From: Halanaerobium sp051746665
GTDB lineage: Bacteria > Bacillota > Halanaerobiia > Halanaerobiales > Halanaerobiaceae
Direction: 5' to 3'
Length of the DNA stretch: 40,586 nucleotides
Assembly (NCBI GenBank): GCA_051746665.1
Contig: JBNJFG010000015.1
Location: forward strand, 1-40,586
Part shown: piece after piece, positions 24,918-33,211 of the stretch
Layout: every line of letters begins with the position of its first letter
Position numbering within the stretch: position 1 is the stretch's first letter
Translations under genes and position numbers: made by a program
Notes under the pieces: model-generated
Told to the model about the DNA's origin: nothing
What the model saw: only the letters and a program-made list of their open reading frames with translations
The model's database searches: none

Positions 24918-25637
24918 GCTTAAAAAGTCTTTTGCCCGTGGATGTTCCGGGGCATTAAATATTTGTTTAGGATTACCTTCTTCTATTATATTACCTTCAT
25001 CCATAATTATTACTCGATCAGCAACATCTCTGGCAAAAGACATTTCATGAGTCACAATGACCATTGTCATTCCTTCAGCTGCTAAATCTTTCATAACTTT
25101 TAATACATCTCCAACCATCTCTGGATCTAAAGCAGATGTTGGCTCATCAAAAAGCATTACGTCCGGCGACATCGCCAGAGCTCTCGCTATAGCTATTCTC
25201 TGTTTTTGTCCACCCGACAATTGTGCTGGATAAGCTTCCGCTTTTTCTAAAAGTCCAACTTTTTCCAGTAAATCCTCTGCTACTTTTTTTGCTTCGTCTT
25301 GATCCATGTTTTTTAATTTAATAGGAGCCAGTGTTATATTTTCTATTACATTCATATGATTAAAAAGATTGAACTGCTGAAAAACCATTCCCATTTTTTG
25401 TCTGAGTTCATTTATATCATGATGCTCGTCATCCATAACAGAAATTCCTTCAAATATAATATCGCCAGAACTTGGTTCTTCCAACCTATTTAAACAGCGG
25501 AGTAAAGTACTTTTACCTGAACCACTAGGACCAATCACTGAAACTACCTCTCCTGCTTCTACATTTAAGTCAATGTTTTTTAAAACATGTAAATCGCCAA
25601 AATATTTATTTAATTTCTTAACTTTTATCATACTCAT
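24897..25637 (-). CDS. polar amino acid ABC transporter, ATP-binding protein
   Basis: 246 aa, GlnQ/ArtP type. Walker A GPSGSGKST at 36-44, Q-loop VFQQFNLF near 88, signature LSGGQKQR near 140, Walker B VMLFDEPTSALD near 161 and switch His in VTHEMSFA. It powers import by the permease, whose stop codon it overlaps by four bases (ATGA). Last gene of the operon headed by the T-box at 29709-29955. Confidence 0.93.
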   Translation of the reverse strand: MSMIKVKKLNKYFGDLHVLKNIDLNVEAGEVVSVIGPSGSGKSTLLRCLNRLEEPSSGDIIFEGISVMDDEHHDINELRQKMGMVFQQFNLFNHMNVIENITLAPIKLKNMDQDEAKKVAEDLLEKVGLLEKAEAYPAQLSGGQKQRIAIARALAMSPDVMLFDEPTSALDPEMVGDVLKVMKDLAAEGMTMVIVTHEMSFARDVADRVIIMDEGNIIEEGNPKQIFNAPEHPRAKDFLSRVLNLF

Positions 25638-26311
25638 TCTGTATCCATCCTTTTTTCAAGCAATCCAATGAATTTTGAAAGTGTAAAGGTAATTATAAAA
25701 TAAATTACAGCTGCTACAATTAAAGGTTCAAAGGGTTTATAAGTATTACCTCTGACAGTATCAGCATTATACATCAAGTCGTGAATACCTATAATTGAAA
25801 CAATTGCAGACTCTTTAATAACAACTATAAACTCATTACCAAGAGCGGGTAGAATATTTTTAAAAGCCTGTGGTAAAATTATTTTTTTCATTGACATTAA
25901 ATAAGGCATCCCTAAAGAACGAGCTGCTTCCATCTGTCCTTTATCTACAGCTTGAATACCGGCTCTAAAAATTTCAGCAACATAAGCACCACTATTAATA
26001 GACATTGCTATAACACCAGCCATAAAGTCTCCTACATTTTGCCCTAAAAGTGGAAAATCAGGAAATTCAACACCTAAGTAGGGTAGTCCATAATAAATGA
26101 TAAATAACTGTAATAATAAAGGTGTACCTCTAATAAATTCTATATATACTGAAGCAATTGCTCTTAAAAATTTATTACTTGAGATCTTAAACATTGCTAG
26201 TACAATTCCAATTCCAATTCCAAATAACACTGCAAAAAATGCTAACAAAACAGTTATTTGGGTTCCATTAATAAAAAAGTTTTTATAATCTAATAAAAAA
26301 GAAAAATCCAT
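25634..26311 (-). CDS. polar amino acid ABC transporter, permease
   Basis: 225 aa, HisM/ArtQ type with about five membrane helices. Motif IEFIRGTPLLLQLFIIYYG near 57 and the coupling-helix motif EAARSLGMPYLMSMKKIILPQA near 142 (EAA loop that docks to the ATPase) are clear. AGGAGG lies six bases before the ATG. Single permease gene, so it would act as a homodimer. It starts 15 bases after the LarA-like gene. Confidence 0.92.
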   Translation of the reverse strand: MDFSFLLDYKNFFINGTQITVLLAFFAVLFGIGIGIVLAMFKISSNKFLRAIASVYIEFIRGTPLLLQLFIIYYGLPYLGVEFPDFPLLGQNVGDFMAGVIAMSINSGAYVAEIFRAGIQAVDKGQMEAARSLGMPYLMSMKKIILPQAFKNILPALGNEFIVVIKESAIVSIIGIHDLMYNADTVRGNTYKPFEPLIVAAVIYFIITFTLSKFIGLLEKRMDTE

Positions 26312-26325
26312 ATTATCCTCCTAAT

Positions 26326-27612
26326 CTAAGCTTTAAAAATTGGTAAAGTGTTTGCTGCTGCCGGCATAATATAACTTTGAGGCAGCTGGTCAAATTCAGC
26401 CTCCACAATTTTAATAGCTTCATCTAAAGTTTTAACAACTTTGATATCTGTATTATCTAAAATTTCTTTGTCCAGTTCAGTAACTAAAATCAAATTAATA
26501 TCTTCAATTCTTTTTGTAATTAAATAACCTGTATAACGAGAAATAGTAAAATGACTACGTAGTGCTCTTTCTCGAGCAAGATTATTATCATAGTTTTCTA
26601 TAATTTCTTCTACTTCAGAATGACCTATTCCTTCCCTACATTCTGCAAGCAAAATTAAATATCCACCCTTTTTTACTGCTTGAGCTGCATTCACTAATGA
26701 TTTTGATCCTTGGTAGAGATTAATATCTTTGGGATAACCACCACAAGTAGCAAAAACCAGATCTGCTTTTTCTGCCATCTCTATTCCAAAAATATCTTTA
26801 CAAATCTCAGCTCCTTTTTGATGAGCTTTGAATAAATCACCAGCCACTGCAGCTGCAATACCTCCATCTGCATCAGGAATTACATTAACAACAAAATCAA
26901 CATCAACCATTTTTGCCGCTTCAATCATATCTAAATTAACAGGATTATCCTGAAGATGGTTATTAGCAACAGTATCTTTTATTCCTTCTCCTTCTTTTTC
27001 TGCAAGAGATAAGGAATGGTTTTTCATTATTGATTCATAAGCTGCAATACCAGGCAAAATAGATTTTCTGCCCCCTGCAAAACCAGCTAAATCATGAAAA
27101 ACTATACCACCAGTTAAAATTAATCTATCTACCTTTAAAGCTAATTCATTAATCCAAACTGGAGTACCATAAGATGTATCTCCTAAATATTTTAACCTTT
27201 CTTTATTTTCCCCATTATGATCCACAAAATTTATTTTGCCATAATATTTACCTAATAATTTTTTGATTTCAGACTTAGTGTGAAATCGATGAGATCCCGT
27301 TGCTGCCAAAACATTAATATCTTTTAACTTAATGCCTCCTGATTTAAGTTCAGCAATAATAAAAGATAGAATTTTATCTATTTGCTGCCAGCTCCTAGTA
27401 ATATCAGATATTACTATTGTTACTGTTTCTCCAGGCTTTACTATTTCTTTAAGTTTGTCACTGGCAGTTGGATCTGCTAAAGCTTTTTTTATGATAGATT
27501 CTAGTCCAAGTTTTTTTATAGGATTGGTAGTTATAATATCCTTAATTTTATTTTTTTCTAACTTAAATTCAAATTTATTATCTCCATATTTTAGTGAAAT
27601 TTTCTGTTCCAC
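26326..27612 (-). CDS. LarA-family nickel-pincer-nucleotide racemase/epimerase, substrate unknown
   Basis: About 428 aa, the length of lactate racemase. Counting from the ATG ending at 27621, DITR (73-76), His111 (ATGSHRFH), His176 (IVFHDLAG), Lys186 (GGRKSILPG) and His202 (KNHSLS) match L. plantarum LarA His108, His174, Lys184 and His200, so the cofactor-tethering Lys and catalytic His pair are kept. LarA homologues racemise or epimerise various 2-hydroxy acids. I prefer the GTG ending at 27612, nine bases after AGGAG; the ATG at 27621 directly abuts that site. Cofactor genes larB, larC and larE are not in this window. It lies between transporter genes in an operon with an inferred Arg T-box, which suggests an amino-acid-derived substrate. 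Confidence 0.85.
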   Translation of the reverse strand: MEQKISLKYGDNKFEFKLEKNKIKDIITTNPIKKLGLESIIKKALADPTASDKLKEIVKPGETVTIVISDITRSWQQIDKILSFIIAELKSGGIKLKDINVLAATGSHRFHTKSEIKKLLGKYYGKINFVDHNGENKERLKYLGDTSYGTPVWINELALKVDRLILTGGIVFHDLAGFAGGRKSILPGIAAYESIMKNHSLSLAEKEGEGIKDTVANNHLQDNPVNLDMIEAAKMVDVDFVVNVIPDADGGIAAAVAGDLFKAHQKGAEICKDIFGIEMAEKADLVFATCGGYPKDINLYQGSKSLVNAAQAVKKGGYLILLAECREGIGHSEVEEIIENYDNNLARERALRSHFTISRYTGYLITKRIEDINLILVTELDKEILDNTDIKVVKTLDEAIKIVEAEFDQLPQSYIMPAAANTLPIFKA

Positions 27613-27630
27613 ATTATTCATCTCCTATTT

Positions 27631-28797
27631 TTATAAATTTAGACTTGCTGTAAAGTCATCAATCCGATCAAAAGCTTCTTTTAAATCATCTAATTTTAAA
27701 GTGCAGGCAATTCTTATAAATTCTTCTCTCTGATCACCAAAATCATTTCCAGGAAGAACTAAAACACCTTTTTCTTCTAATAATTTTAGCGCAAATTGTT
27801 CAGCTTTAATCCCACTTTTTTTAATACGAGGAAAAATATAAAAAGCTCCTTCTCCACCAGCAACTTCCATTATATCATTAGCTTTTAAACGTTTTTTTGC
27901 ATATTTAACTCTTCTGGAAAAATCACTTACTATTTCCTTTTTAATTTGTTTTTCATTTTTTAAAGCCTCAACTGCTGCTCTCTGAGAAATCGTAGGTGCT
28001 GAATAACAAACTCCTTCATTGATGTTTTGCATCACATCTAAAATAGTTTTATCTGCAATAACAAATCCGATTCTCCAACCTGTCATCGCAAATGTTTTAG
28101 AAAAACTATTCAATAAAATTATTCTTTTAAAATCTTCTTTAAATTTGACTAAAGAGTAAAATTTATTTTCATAATCAAAACTCTCATAAACCTCATCAGA
28201 TAAAATTAATAAATCATTATCCCTAGCAATTTTCATTAATTTAATTAAAGTTTCTTTTCTCTGAATACTTCCAGTTGGATTATGAGGAGAATTTATAATA
28301 ATAGCCTTTGTTTTTTCATTTATTGAATTATTTATTCCCTCAATATCAATTTGAAAATCATCTTCAAATTTACTTTCCACAAAAACAGGTATTCCTCCTG
28401 CAAGTTTAACCTGTTCTTTGTAAGGGGCAAAGTAGGGTGAGGGAATAATAACTTCTTCTCCTGAATTTAAAACTGCTGCCAGGGCCAAAAAAGTTCCATG
28501 ACAGGCCCCAACAGTCACCATTATTTCTTCTTTTTTTATTACTTGATTATAATTTTTTTGATAATAATTGATAATTGATTCTCTTAATTCAATATCACCA
28601 CGAGGATTAGCATAATGAGTGTATCCATTTTCTGCATCTAAAGCTGCTTTTTTTATTACATTTTTTGCAGTTATTAAATCTGGATCACCTAAACTTAAAT
28701 CAATTATATGAGAACTTTTTTCTTTTAACTCAGCTGCTTTAGCGAAAAATGAGTCATTTTTTTCTTTAAATTTTTCACTGATATATTTATTACTCAT
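27631..28797 (-). CDS. class I/II aminotransferase (PLP)
   Basis: 388 aa, fold type I, AspC/PatA-like. PLP Lys234 in SFSKTFAMTGWRIG, Asn173 in SPHNPTG, DEVYE at 201-205 for the ring-contacting Asp and Tyr, and a C-terminal Arg near 377 (FIRIACTL) for the substrate carboxylate. It exchanges an amino group between an amino acid and a keto acid; the specific substrate is not readable. GGGAGG precedes the ATG. It lies between the binding protein and LarA-like genes of the amino acid transporter operon, so it probably acts on the imported amino acid. Confidence 0.88.
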   Translation of the reverse strand: MSNKYISEKFKEKNDSFFAKAAELKEKSSHIIDLSLGDPDLITAKNVIKKAALDAENGYTHYANPRGDIELRESIINYYQKNYNQVIKKEEIMVTVGACHGTFLALAAVLNSGEEVIIPSPYFAPYKEQVKLAGGIPVFVESKFEDDFQIDIEGINNSINEKTKAIIINSPHNPTGSIQRKETLIKLMKIARDNDLLILSDEVYESFDYENKFYSLVKFKEDFKRIILLNSFSKTFAMTGWRIGFVIADKTILDVMQNINEGVCYSAPTISQRAAVEALKNEKQIKKEIVSDFSRRVKYAKKRLKANDIMEVAGGEGAFYIFPRIKKSGIKAEQFALKLLEEKGVLVLPGNDFGDQREEFIRIACTLKLDDLKEAFDRIDDFTASLNL

Positions 28798-28850
28798 TAA
28801 ACTAAGCCTCCCTAAATTATAATTACTTGTTATTTATCACTATTTTAAAA

Positions 28851-29657
28851 TTAATTACTTTCAGCTAATTTTGTAGCTTCAGCAATAAATTCAGTTATCA
28901 TATTATTATCAAGTAATTTTTCTAAGCTAGAATTAATTTCTGCCATTAAATCTTCATTACCTTTATCAACTGCAACAGCTATTCCATCTTCTTTACCTAA
29001 TGATACATCTGCGACTGCTAAATCTTCATTAGCCTGAGCATAAGATACAGCTACCGGCTTTACAAGTACAATTCCGTCAACTTTATTATTTTTGAGTTCT
29101 AATACAAGGTCAGTAATTTTACTGATGAATTTATACTCAGAGGCATCTATTTTTTCTTTTGCTATTTTTTGCTGTACTGTTGATTTTTGAGCACCAATTT
29201 TAAAACCGTTTAAATCCTCAATTTCTTTAAATACAGATGCATTTTCAACTTTTGTTAAGAATTTTTGCTCTGCTTCATAATAAGGAATTGAAAAATCTAC
29301 ACTTTCTGCTCTTTCTGCAGTAGGCACCATTCCAGCAATTATAAAATCAATATTACCAGCTTTTAATGCTGCTAAGAGGCCATCAAATTTCATATCTTTA
29401 ATTTCTAATTCCACACCTAAATCATCTGCAATTTCTTTTGCAATTTCAATATCAAAACCTACAATTTCATCTTCACCATTTATTTCTTTATGAAATTCAT
29501 ATGGTGGATAATCAGCAGCTGTACCAAGCACAATTTTGCCATCTTCTTTTATTTGTTCTAATTTTGTCAGATTTTGATCTCCTGCACAACCACCCAAAAA
29601 TAAAGCTGCTCCTACAATTATCACTACTAATAAATATAATTTTTTTCTTTTAAACAT
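28851..29657 (-). CDS. amino acid ABC transporter, substrate-binding lipoprotein
   Basis: 268 aa. Lipoprotein signal at 1-24 with lipobox LGGC. The mature part is a family 3 binding protein: GTAADYPPYEFH near 46, VGFDIEIAKEIADDLG near 68, and GNIDFIIAGMVPTAERAESVDFSIPYY near 106. The Arg in TAERAE is the usual alpha-carboxylate contact. AAGGAGG precedes the ATG. First structural gene after the T-box leader, whose specifier I read as CGC; arginine or a related basic amino acid is therefore the likely ligand. Confidence 0.92.
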   Translation of the reverse strand: MFKRKKLYLLVVIIVGAALFLGGCAGDQNLTKLEQIKEDGKIVLGTAADYPPYEFHKEINGEDEIVGFDIEIAKEIADDLGVELEIKDMKFDGLLAALKAGNIDFIIAGMVPTAERAESVDFSIPYYEAEQKFLTKVENASVFKEIEDLNGFKIGAQKSTVQQKIAKEKIDASEYKFISKITDLVLELKNNKVDGIVLVKPVAVSYAQANEDLAVADVSLGKEDGIAVAVDKGNEDLMAEINSSLEKLLDNNMITEFIAEATKLAESN

Positions 29658-29708
29658 CTTCTCTCCTCCTTAATTTTTTCTTAATTTAAAAAAAAGCCCA
29701 TAAAATAC

Positions 29709-29955
29709 AAAAAACTCGCCCTCTAAATAAAATTAGAGACGAGATATAACCCGTGGTACCACTCTTTTTTGACAAAAGTCCACTCATCGCTTTAACACAG
29801 CTTAAATGTCTTTACCTAATATGACAAGCATAATTTTAGTAAAGCTCCTCCAGGATGCGATTCAATTTAATCTTAGCTCTGGACTCACAGCTACTCCAGT
29901 TTGCTGAGGCTAATTTTAAATTTACTTTTCCCTTCGCAGGATTTTCTATTAATTT
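29709..29955 (-). ncRNA. T-box leader, specifier read as CGC (arginine)
   Basis: Antiterminator sequence AGAGTGGTACCACGG at 29765-29751 and a terminator stem (29715-29743) followed by six T. In Stem I, AGTA is at 29926-29923; the stem above it (14-base arms, 12 paired) brackets the distal loop CTGGAGTAGCTGTGAGTCCAG-like region. On the 3' side the loop reads GAATCGCA, which aligns with glyQS GAAAGGCA (GGC) and with the serS leader here, CAAATCCA (TCC). The specifier is then CGC (29859-29857), Arg, followed by A. The basal pairing GGGA/TCCT just outside supports the register. A one-base shift would give TCG (Ser), which I think less likely. Confidence 0.88.
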
Positions 29956-29961
29956 TTTTTA

Positions 29962-29990
29962 ATTATACACATTTTAAAGAGTAATTGCAA
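29962..29990 (-). promoter_or_regulatory. sigma-A promoter of the amino acid transporter operon
   Basis: On the minus strand TTGCAA (29990-29985), a 17-base spacer and TATAAT (29967-29962). The start would be near 29955, at the head of the T-box leader. Confidence 0.75.
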
Positions 29991-29999
29991 GTTATTAAA

Positions 30000-30033
30000 C
30001 AAAAAAATTCTGCTCCAACTTAATGAAGCAGAA
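30000..30033 (-). terminator. rho-independent terminator after the PrsA-like gene
   Basis: Seven-bp stem TTCTGCT/AGCAGAA (30008-30014 with 30027-30033), 12-nt loop, then seven T on the minus strand. Confidence 0.85.
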
Positions 30034-30080
30034 ATTTATAATCATTTTTATACAAATTTATCTTAATTATTATTTTCAGT

Positions 30081-31112
30081 TTAGAGATTTATCTCTATTT
30101 CTGCAGCTTCTCTTAAAGATTCCACAAATTCCTGGAAAGTTTGACTTTGTTTTTGACTTCTAAGCTGATTTTTGATTTGAGACTTGACTTCTTCAAAATC
30201 TCTAACTCCAGCTTCTCTAAAATCTGTAACTTTAATTAAATGAAAACCAAATTGAGTTTCTACAGGTTCTGAGCTAACTTCTCCTACATTTAAGGCCATT
30301 GCTGCATCACGGAAAGTTTCATCTAAGCCACGTTCGCCAGCTGTTATAAAACCTAAGTCTCCACCTTTTTCTGAAGTAGGACCTGTAGAATGTTCTCGTG
30401 CCATTTCTGCAAAATCAGCACCACTTTCAATTTCAGCTAATACTTCTTCAGCTTTTGTTTTTTCATCGAATAAAATATGACTTACTCTTTTTTGTTCAGC
30501 TGTCTCAAACTGCTGCTTATTATTATCATAAAATTCTTTTGCTTCTTCATCACTAACTTCTACTTCGTTTATTACTTCTTCTCTTAATTTATTAACTAAA
30601 AATCCATTCATATTATTTTCAAAAAACATATCTTTATATTGTTGCATTGATTCAAAGCCCTGCTGTTGTATTGCTTTCTCTAACTGCTCTTCATTTAAGT
30701 TATTCTGCTCTCTTAAAGCATTTACCTGCTGATCAAAAATATTATTCATTTCGTCATTACTAACTTCAATTCCTCTATCTTTTGCTTCTTGAACTAACAG
30801 TTCATTAGTAACTAATTGTTCTAATTTTAATTTACGAAATTCTTCTACCACATTTTGTCCAGATTCTGTTTGTAAAATTACAGATGCAAATTCCTGATTT
30901 GACTGTAATAGCTGCATTAAAATATTTCTAACACCGGCAAACTGCTCAAGTTCCTGCATAGAAATTTCATTCCCATTAACATAGGCTGCAACTTCAGGTG
31001 TTTCTTCTGTTACTGTTTCATTAATATCTTGAGCATCTTGAGCTATTACTGGTATAGATAAAACTAAAAGCATAATTGCTGAAATAATTAAAATCTTTTT
31101 CTTTAAATTCAT
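30081..31112 (-). CDS. PrsA/SurA-like extracytoplasmic peptidyl-prolyl isomerase
   Basis: 343 aa. Signal peptide 1-25 without a lipobox Cys, so probably secreted or periplasmic rather than a PrsA lipoprotein. Residues about 40-205 are a SurA-like helical chaperone domain (YVNGNEISMQELEQF, Gln- and Glu-rich helices). Residues about 210-310 are a parvulin (PpiC) domain: RVSHILFDEKTKAEEVL, GADFAEMAREHSTGPTSEKGGDLGF and TQFGFHLIKV. It would help fold exported proteins. GGGAGTG precedes the ATG. Single-gene unit with its own promoter and terminator. Confidence 0.9.
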   Translation of the reverse strand: MNLKKKILIISAIMLLVLSIPVIAQDAQDINETVTEETPEVAAYVNGNEISMQELEQFAGVRNILMQLLQSNQEFASVILQTESGQNVVEEFRKLKLEQLVTNELLVQEAKDRGIEVSNDEMNNIFDQQVNALREQNNLNEEQLEKAIQQQGFESMQQYKDMFFENNMNGFLVNKLREEVINEVEVSDEEAKEFYDNNKQQFETAEQKRVSHILFDEKTKAEEVLAEIESGADFAEMAREHSTGPTSEKGGDLGFITAGERGLDETFRDAAMALNVGEVSSEPVETQFGFHLIKVTDFREAGVRDFEEVKSQIKNQLRSQKQSQTFQEFVESLREAAEIEINL

Positions 31113-31162
31113 TAATAAACACTCCCAATTAGAATATTCTTAAATTAAACTCGCTGTTTTTA

Positions 31163-31190
31163 ATTATACCACAAATCAAACGATTAGCAA
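31163..31190 (-). promoter_or_regulatory. sigma-A promoter (extended -10) of the PrsA-like gene
   Basis: On the minus strand TTGCTA (31190-31185), a 16-base spacer ending TGG, and TATAAT (31168-31163); the TGn before the -10 box is an extended -10 element. Confidence 0.7.
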
Positions 31191-31264
31191 GAATTCAGGT
31201 CTCTTTCTAATTAAATTTTAATTATTGCTGTGTTCAAAATTGAAAAAACATCATTAAAACAATA

Positions 31265-31296
31265 ATCAAAAGAGAAGGTAAATTAATACCTTCTCA
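31265..31296 (-). terminator. rho-independent terminator of the fructose PTS operon
   Basis: Nine-bp stem GAGAAGGTA/TACCTTCTC (31272-31280 with 31287-31295), 6-nt loop, then TTTTGATT on the minus strand. Confidence 0.85.
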
Positions 31297-31306
31297 GTGT
31301 GTTTTG

Positions 31307-32695
31307 TTATTTATCTAATTTTGGTTTTAATACTCTTAACATGAAAGCTGTAACAACTGTACCAGCAATTATTGCTAAAGCGTAAAATCCAAGATTAGTT
31401 ACAACATTAGGAATTGGGAGTACAAATATTCCACCATGTGGTGCTTTTAAACCAACTCCAAATAACATTGATAAAGCACCTGTGATAGCCGAACCGGTCA
31501 TAATCGATGGAATTACTCTAATCGGGTCAGCCGCTGCAAAAGGAATTGCTCCTTCTGTTATAAATGAAATTCCCATAAACCAGGCGGGTTTTCCTGCTTC
31601 AATTTCCTGACGAGTAAATCTATTTTTAAATAAAATTGTTGCCAGTGCAAGACCCAGCGGCGGTGTCATTCCAGCAGCCATAATTGCTGCCATAGGCCCA
31701 TATATTTCTGATCCTAAAAGGCCTACTCCAAATGTATAAGCAGCTTTATTGACAGGTCCCCCCATATCAAAAGCCATCATTGCTCCTAAAATCAATCCAA
31801 GTAAAACAGCATTAGTTCCTGTCATACCATTCAACCAAGATTCTAAACTATTCATTATTATTTCAACAGGAGGTCCAATTAAATAAATCATTAAAAGCCC
31901 TACTATTAGACTAGAAAGAAATGGCAAAACTAAAACAGGCATTAAACCTTGTAAATTTTTAGGAAGTTTAATATGCTCTTTTAACCATTGAGTTAGATAA
32001 CCAGCTAAGAAACCAGCAATAATACCACCTAAAAATCCTGCTCCAAGATTGCTTGCTAACATACCACCAATCATACCAGGTGCGATTCCGGGACGATCAG
32101 CAATTGAGAACGCAATATATCCAGCCAAAATTGGTACCATTAAAGCAAAAGCGGAACTTCCACCAATCTGCATCAAAGCTGCAGCAAGAGAGCCTTCCTG
32201 TTCAGCAGCATTAATTCCAAAAACGAATGATAAAGCAATTGCCAGACCTCCAGCTACAACAAAGGGAAGCATAAATGAAACACCAGTCATTAGATGTTTA
32301 TATGGTCCCTGTCTTTGTTCTTTTCTTTTTGATTTTTCATCACTAACCTGACTCTGTAAATTTGATTTAACTTCTGTTTTTTCTCCTTTTTCTGCCTTTT
32401 CTAGTGCTTGATTAATTAAAGCTTCTGCATCATCAATAGCATCAGCTACTGCTACTTCAACAATTGGCTTACCAGCAAAACGATCTTTGCTGACATTTGT
32501 ATCAGCTGCAATAATAACTGCATCAGCCTCTTTAATATCTTGATCATTTAATTCATTTTCTACACCAACAGAACCCTGAGTTTCTACTTTGATTTTCAAA
32601 TCCATTTTTTTGGCAGCTTCCTCTAATGATTCAGAAGCCATATAGGTATGGGCAATTCCAGTTGGACAGGAAGTTACAGCAACAATTTTTTTCAT
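31307..32695 (-). CDS. fruA: fructose-specific PTS enzyme IIBC
   Basis: 462 aa. EIIB domain 1-100 with phospho-Cys10 in TSCPTGIAHTYMA; a charged linker 105-130; then the EIIC membrane domain with about nine helices (GVSFMLPFVVAGGLAIA, GFLAGYLTQWL, FDMGGPVNKAAY, PHGGIFV). It imports fructose and phosphorylates it at C1 using phosphate from EIIA. The IIA domain is a separate protein encoded just upstream (43-base gap). Last gene of fruR-fruK-EIIA-EIIBC. Confidence 0.92.
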   Translation of the reverse strand: MKKIVAVTSCPTGIAHTYMASESLEEAAKKMDLKIKVETQGSVGVENELNDQDIKEADAVIIAADTNVSKDRFAGKPIVEVAVADAIDDAEALINQALEKAEKGEKTEVKSNLQSQVSDEKSKRKEQRQGPYKHLMTGVSFMLPFVVAGGLAIALSFVFGINAAEQEGSLAAALMQIGGSSAFALMVPILAGYIAFSIADRPGIAPGMIGGMLASNLGAGFLGGIIAGFLAGYLTQWLKEHIKLPKNLQGLMPVLVLPFLSSLIVGLLMIYLIGPPVEIIMNSLESWLNGMTGTNAVLLGLILGAMMAFDMGGPVNKAAYTFGVGLLGSEIYGPMAAIMAAGMTPPLGLALATILFKNRFTRQEIEAGKPAWFMGISFITEGAIPFAAADPIRVIPSIMTGSAITGALSMLFGVGLKAPHGGIFVLPIPNVVTNLGFYALAIIAGTVVTAFMLRVLKPKLDK

Positions 32696-32738
32696 AAACT
32701 AGTCCTCCTCATTTTTTTAATGACTTTTTATAATATAT

Positions 32739-33188
32739 TTAAATTTTTTCTAAAATGCTCATTATTTCTTCTTCGTTTTTTGCTTCTAATAAATTATTTC
32801 TAAAATCATCATGAACTAAGTTTCTAGAAAGTTGTGCTAATAATTTTAAATGTTCGTCATGAGATTCTTCGGGAACAGTAATTAAGAAAAATAAATGGCT
32901 AAGTTTTTCATCCATTGATCCATAATCAATTCCTGCATCAGAACGTCCAAAAGCTACAGCCGGTCTCTTAACAGCATTACTTTTAACATGAGGTATTGCA
33001 ACTCCTTTACCTACTCCTGTAGTTCCTTTTTCTTCTCTTTCCATTGCTTTTTTAATTACTTCTTCTTTATCAGTAATTACATCATTTTTTTCCATAATTT
33101 CTATCATTTCTTTGATTACAGAATTTTTATCATTACTTTCTAAATTCATTTTAATTAATTTTTTATTAATAAATTCATTTACTTCCAT
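32739..33188 (-). CDS. fructose PTS enzyme IIA
   Basis: 149 aa. PTS EIIA type 2 with the phospho-His67 in GVAIPHVKS and the downstream motif LSHLFFLITVPEESHDEHLKLL. It relays phosphate from HPr to EIIB. I start at the ATG ending at 33188, because AAAAGGGG lies just before it and the longer in-frame start would place that site inside the gene. It lies 23 bases after fruK. Confidence 0.9.
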   Translation of the reverse strand: MEVNEFINKKLIKMNLESNDKNSVIKEMIEIMEKNDVITDKEEVIKKAMEREEKGTTGVGKGVAIPHVKSNAVKRPAVAFGRSDAGIDYGSMDEKLSHLFFLITVPEESHDEHLKLLAQLSRNLVHDDFRNNLLEAKNEEEIMSILEKI

Positions 33189-33211
33189 TTTTATACCCCT
33201 TTTCATAAGTT

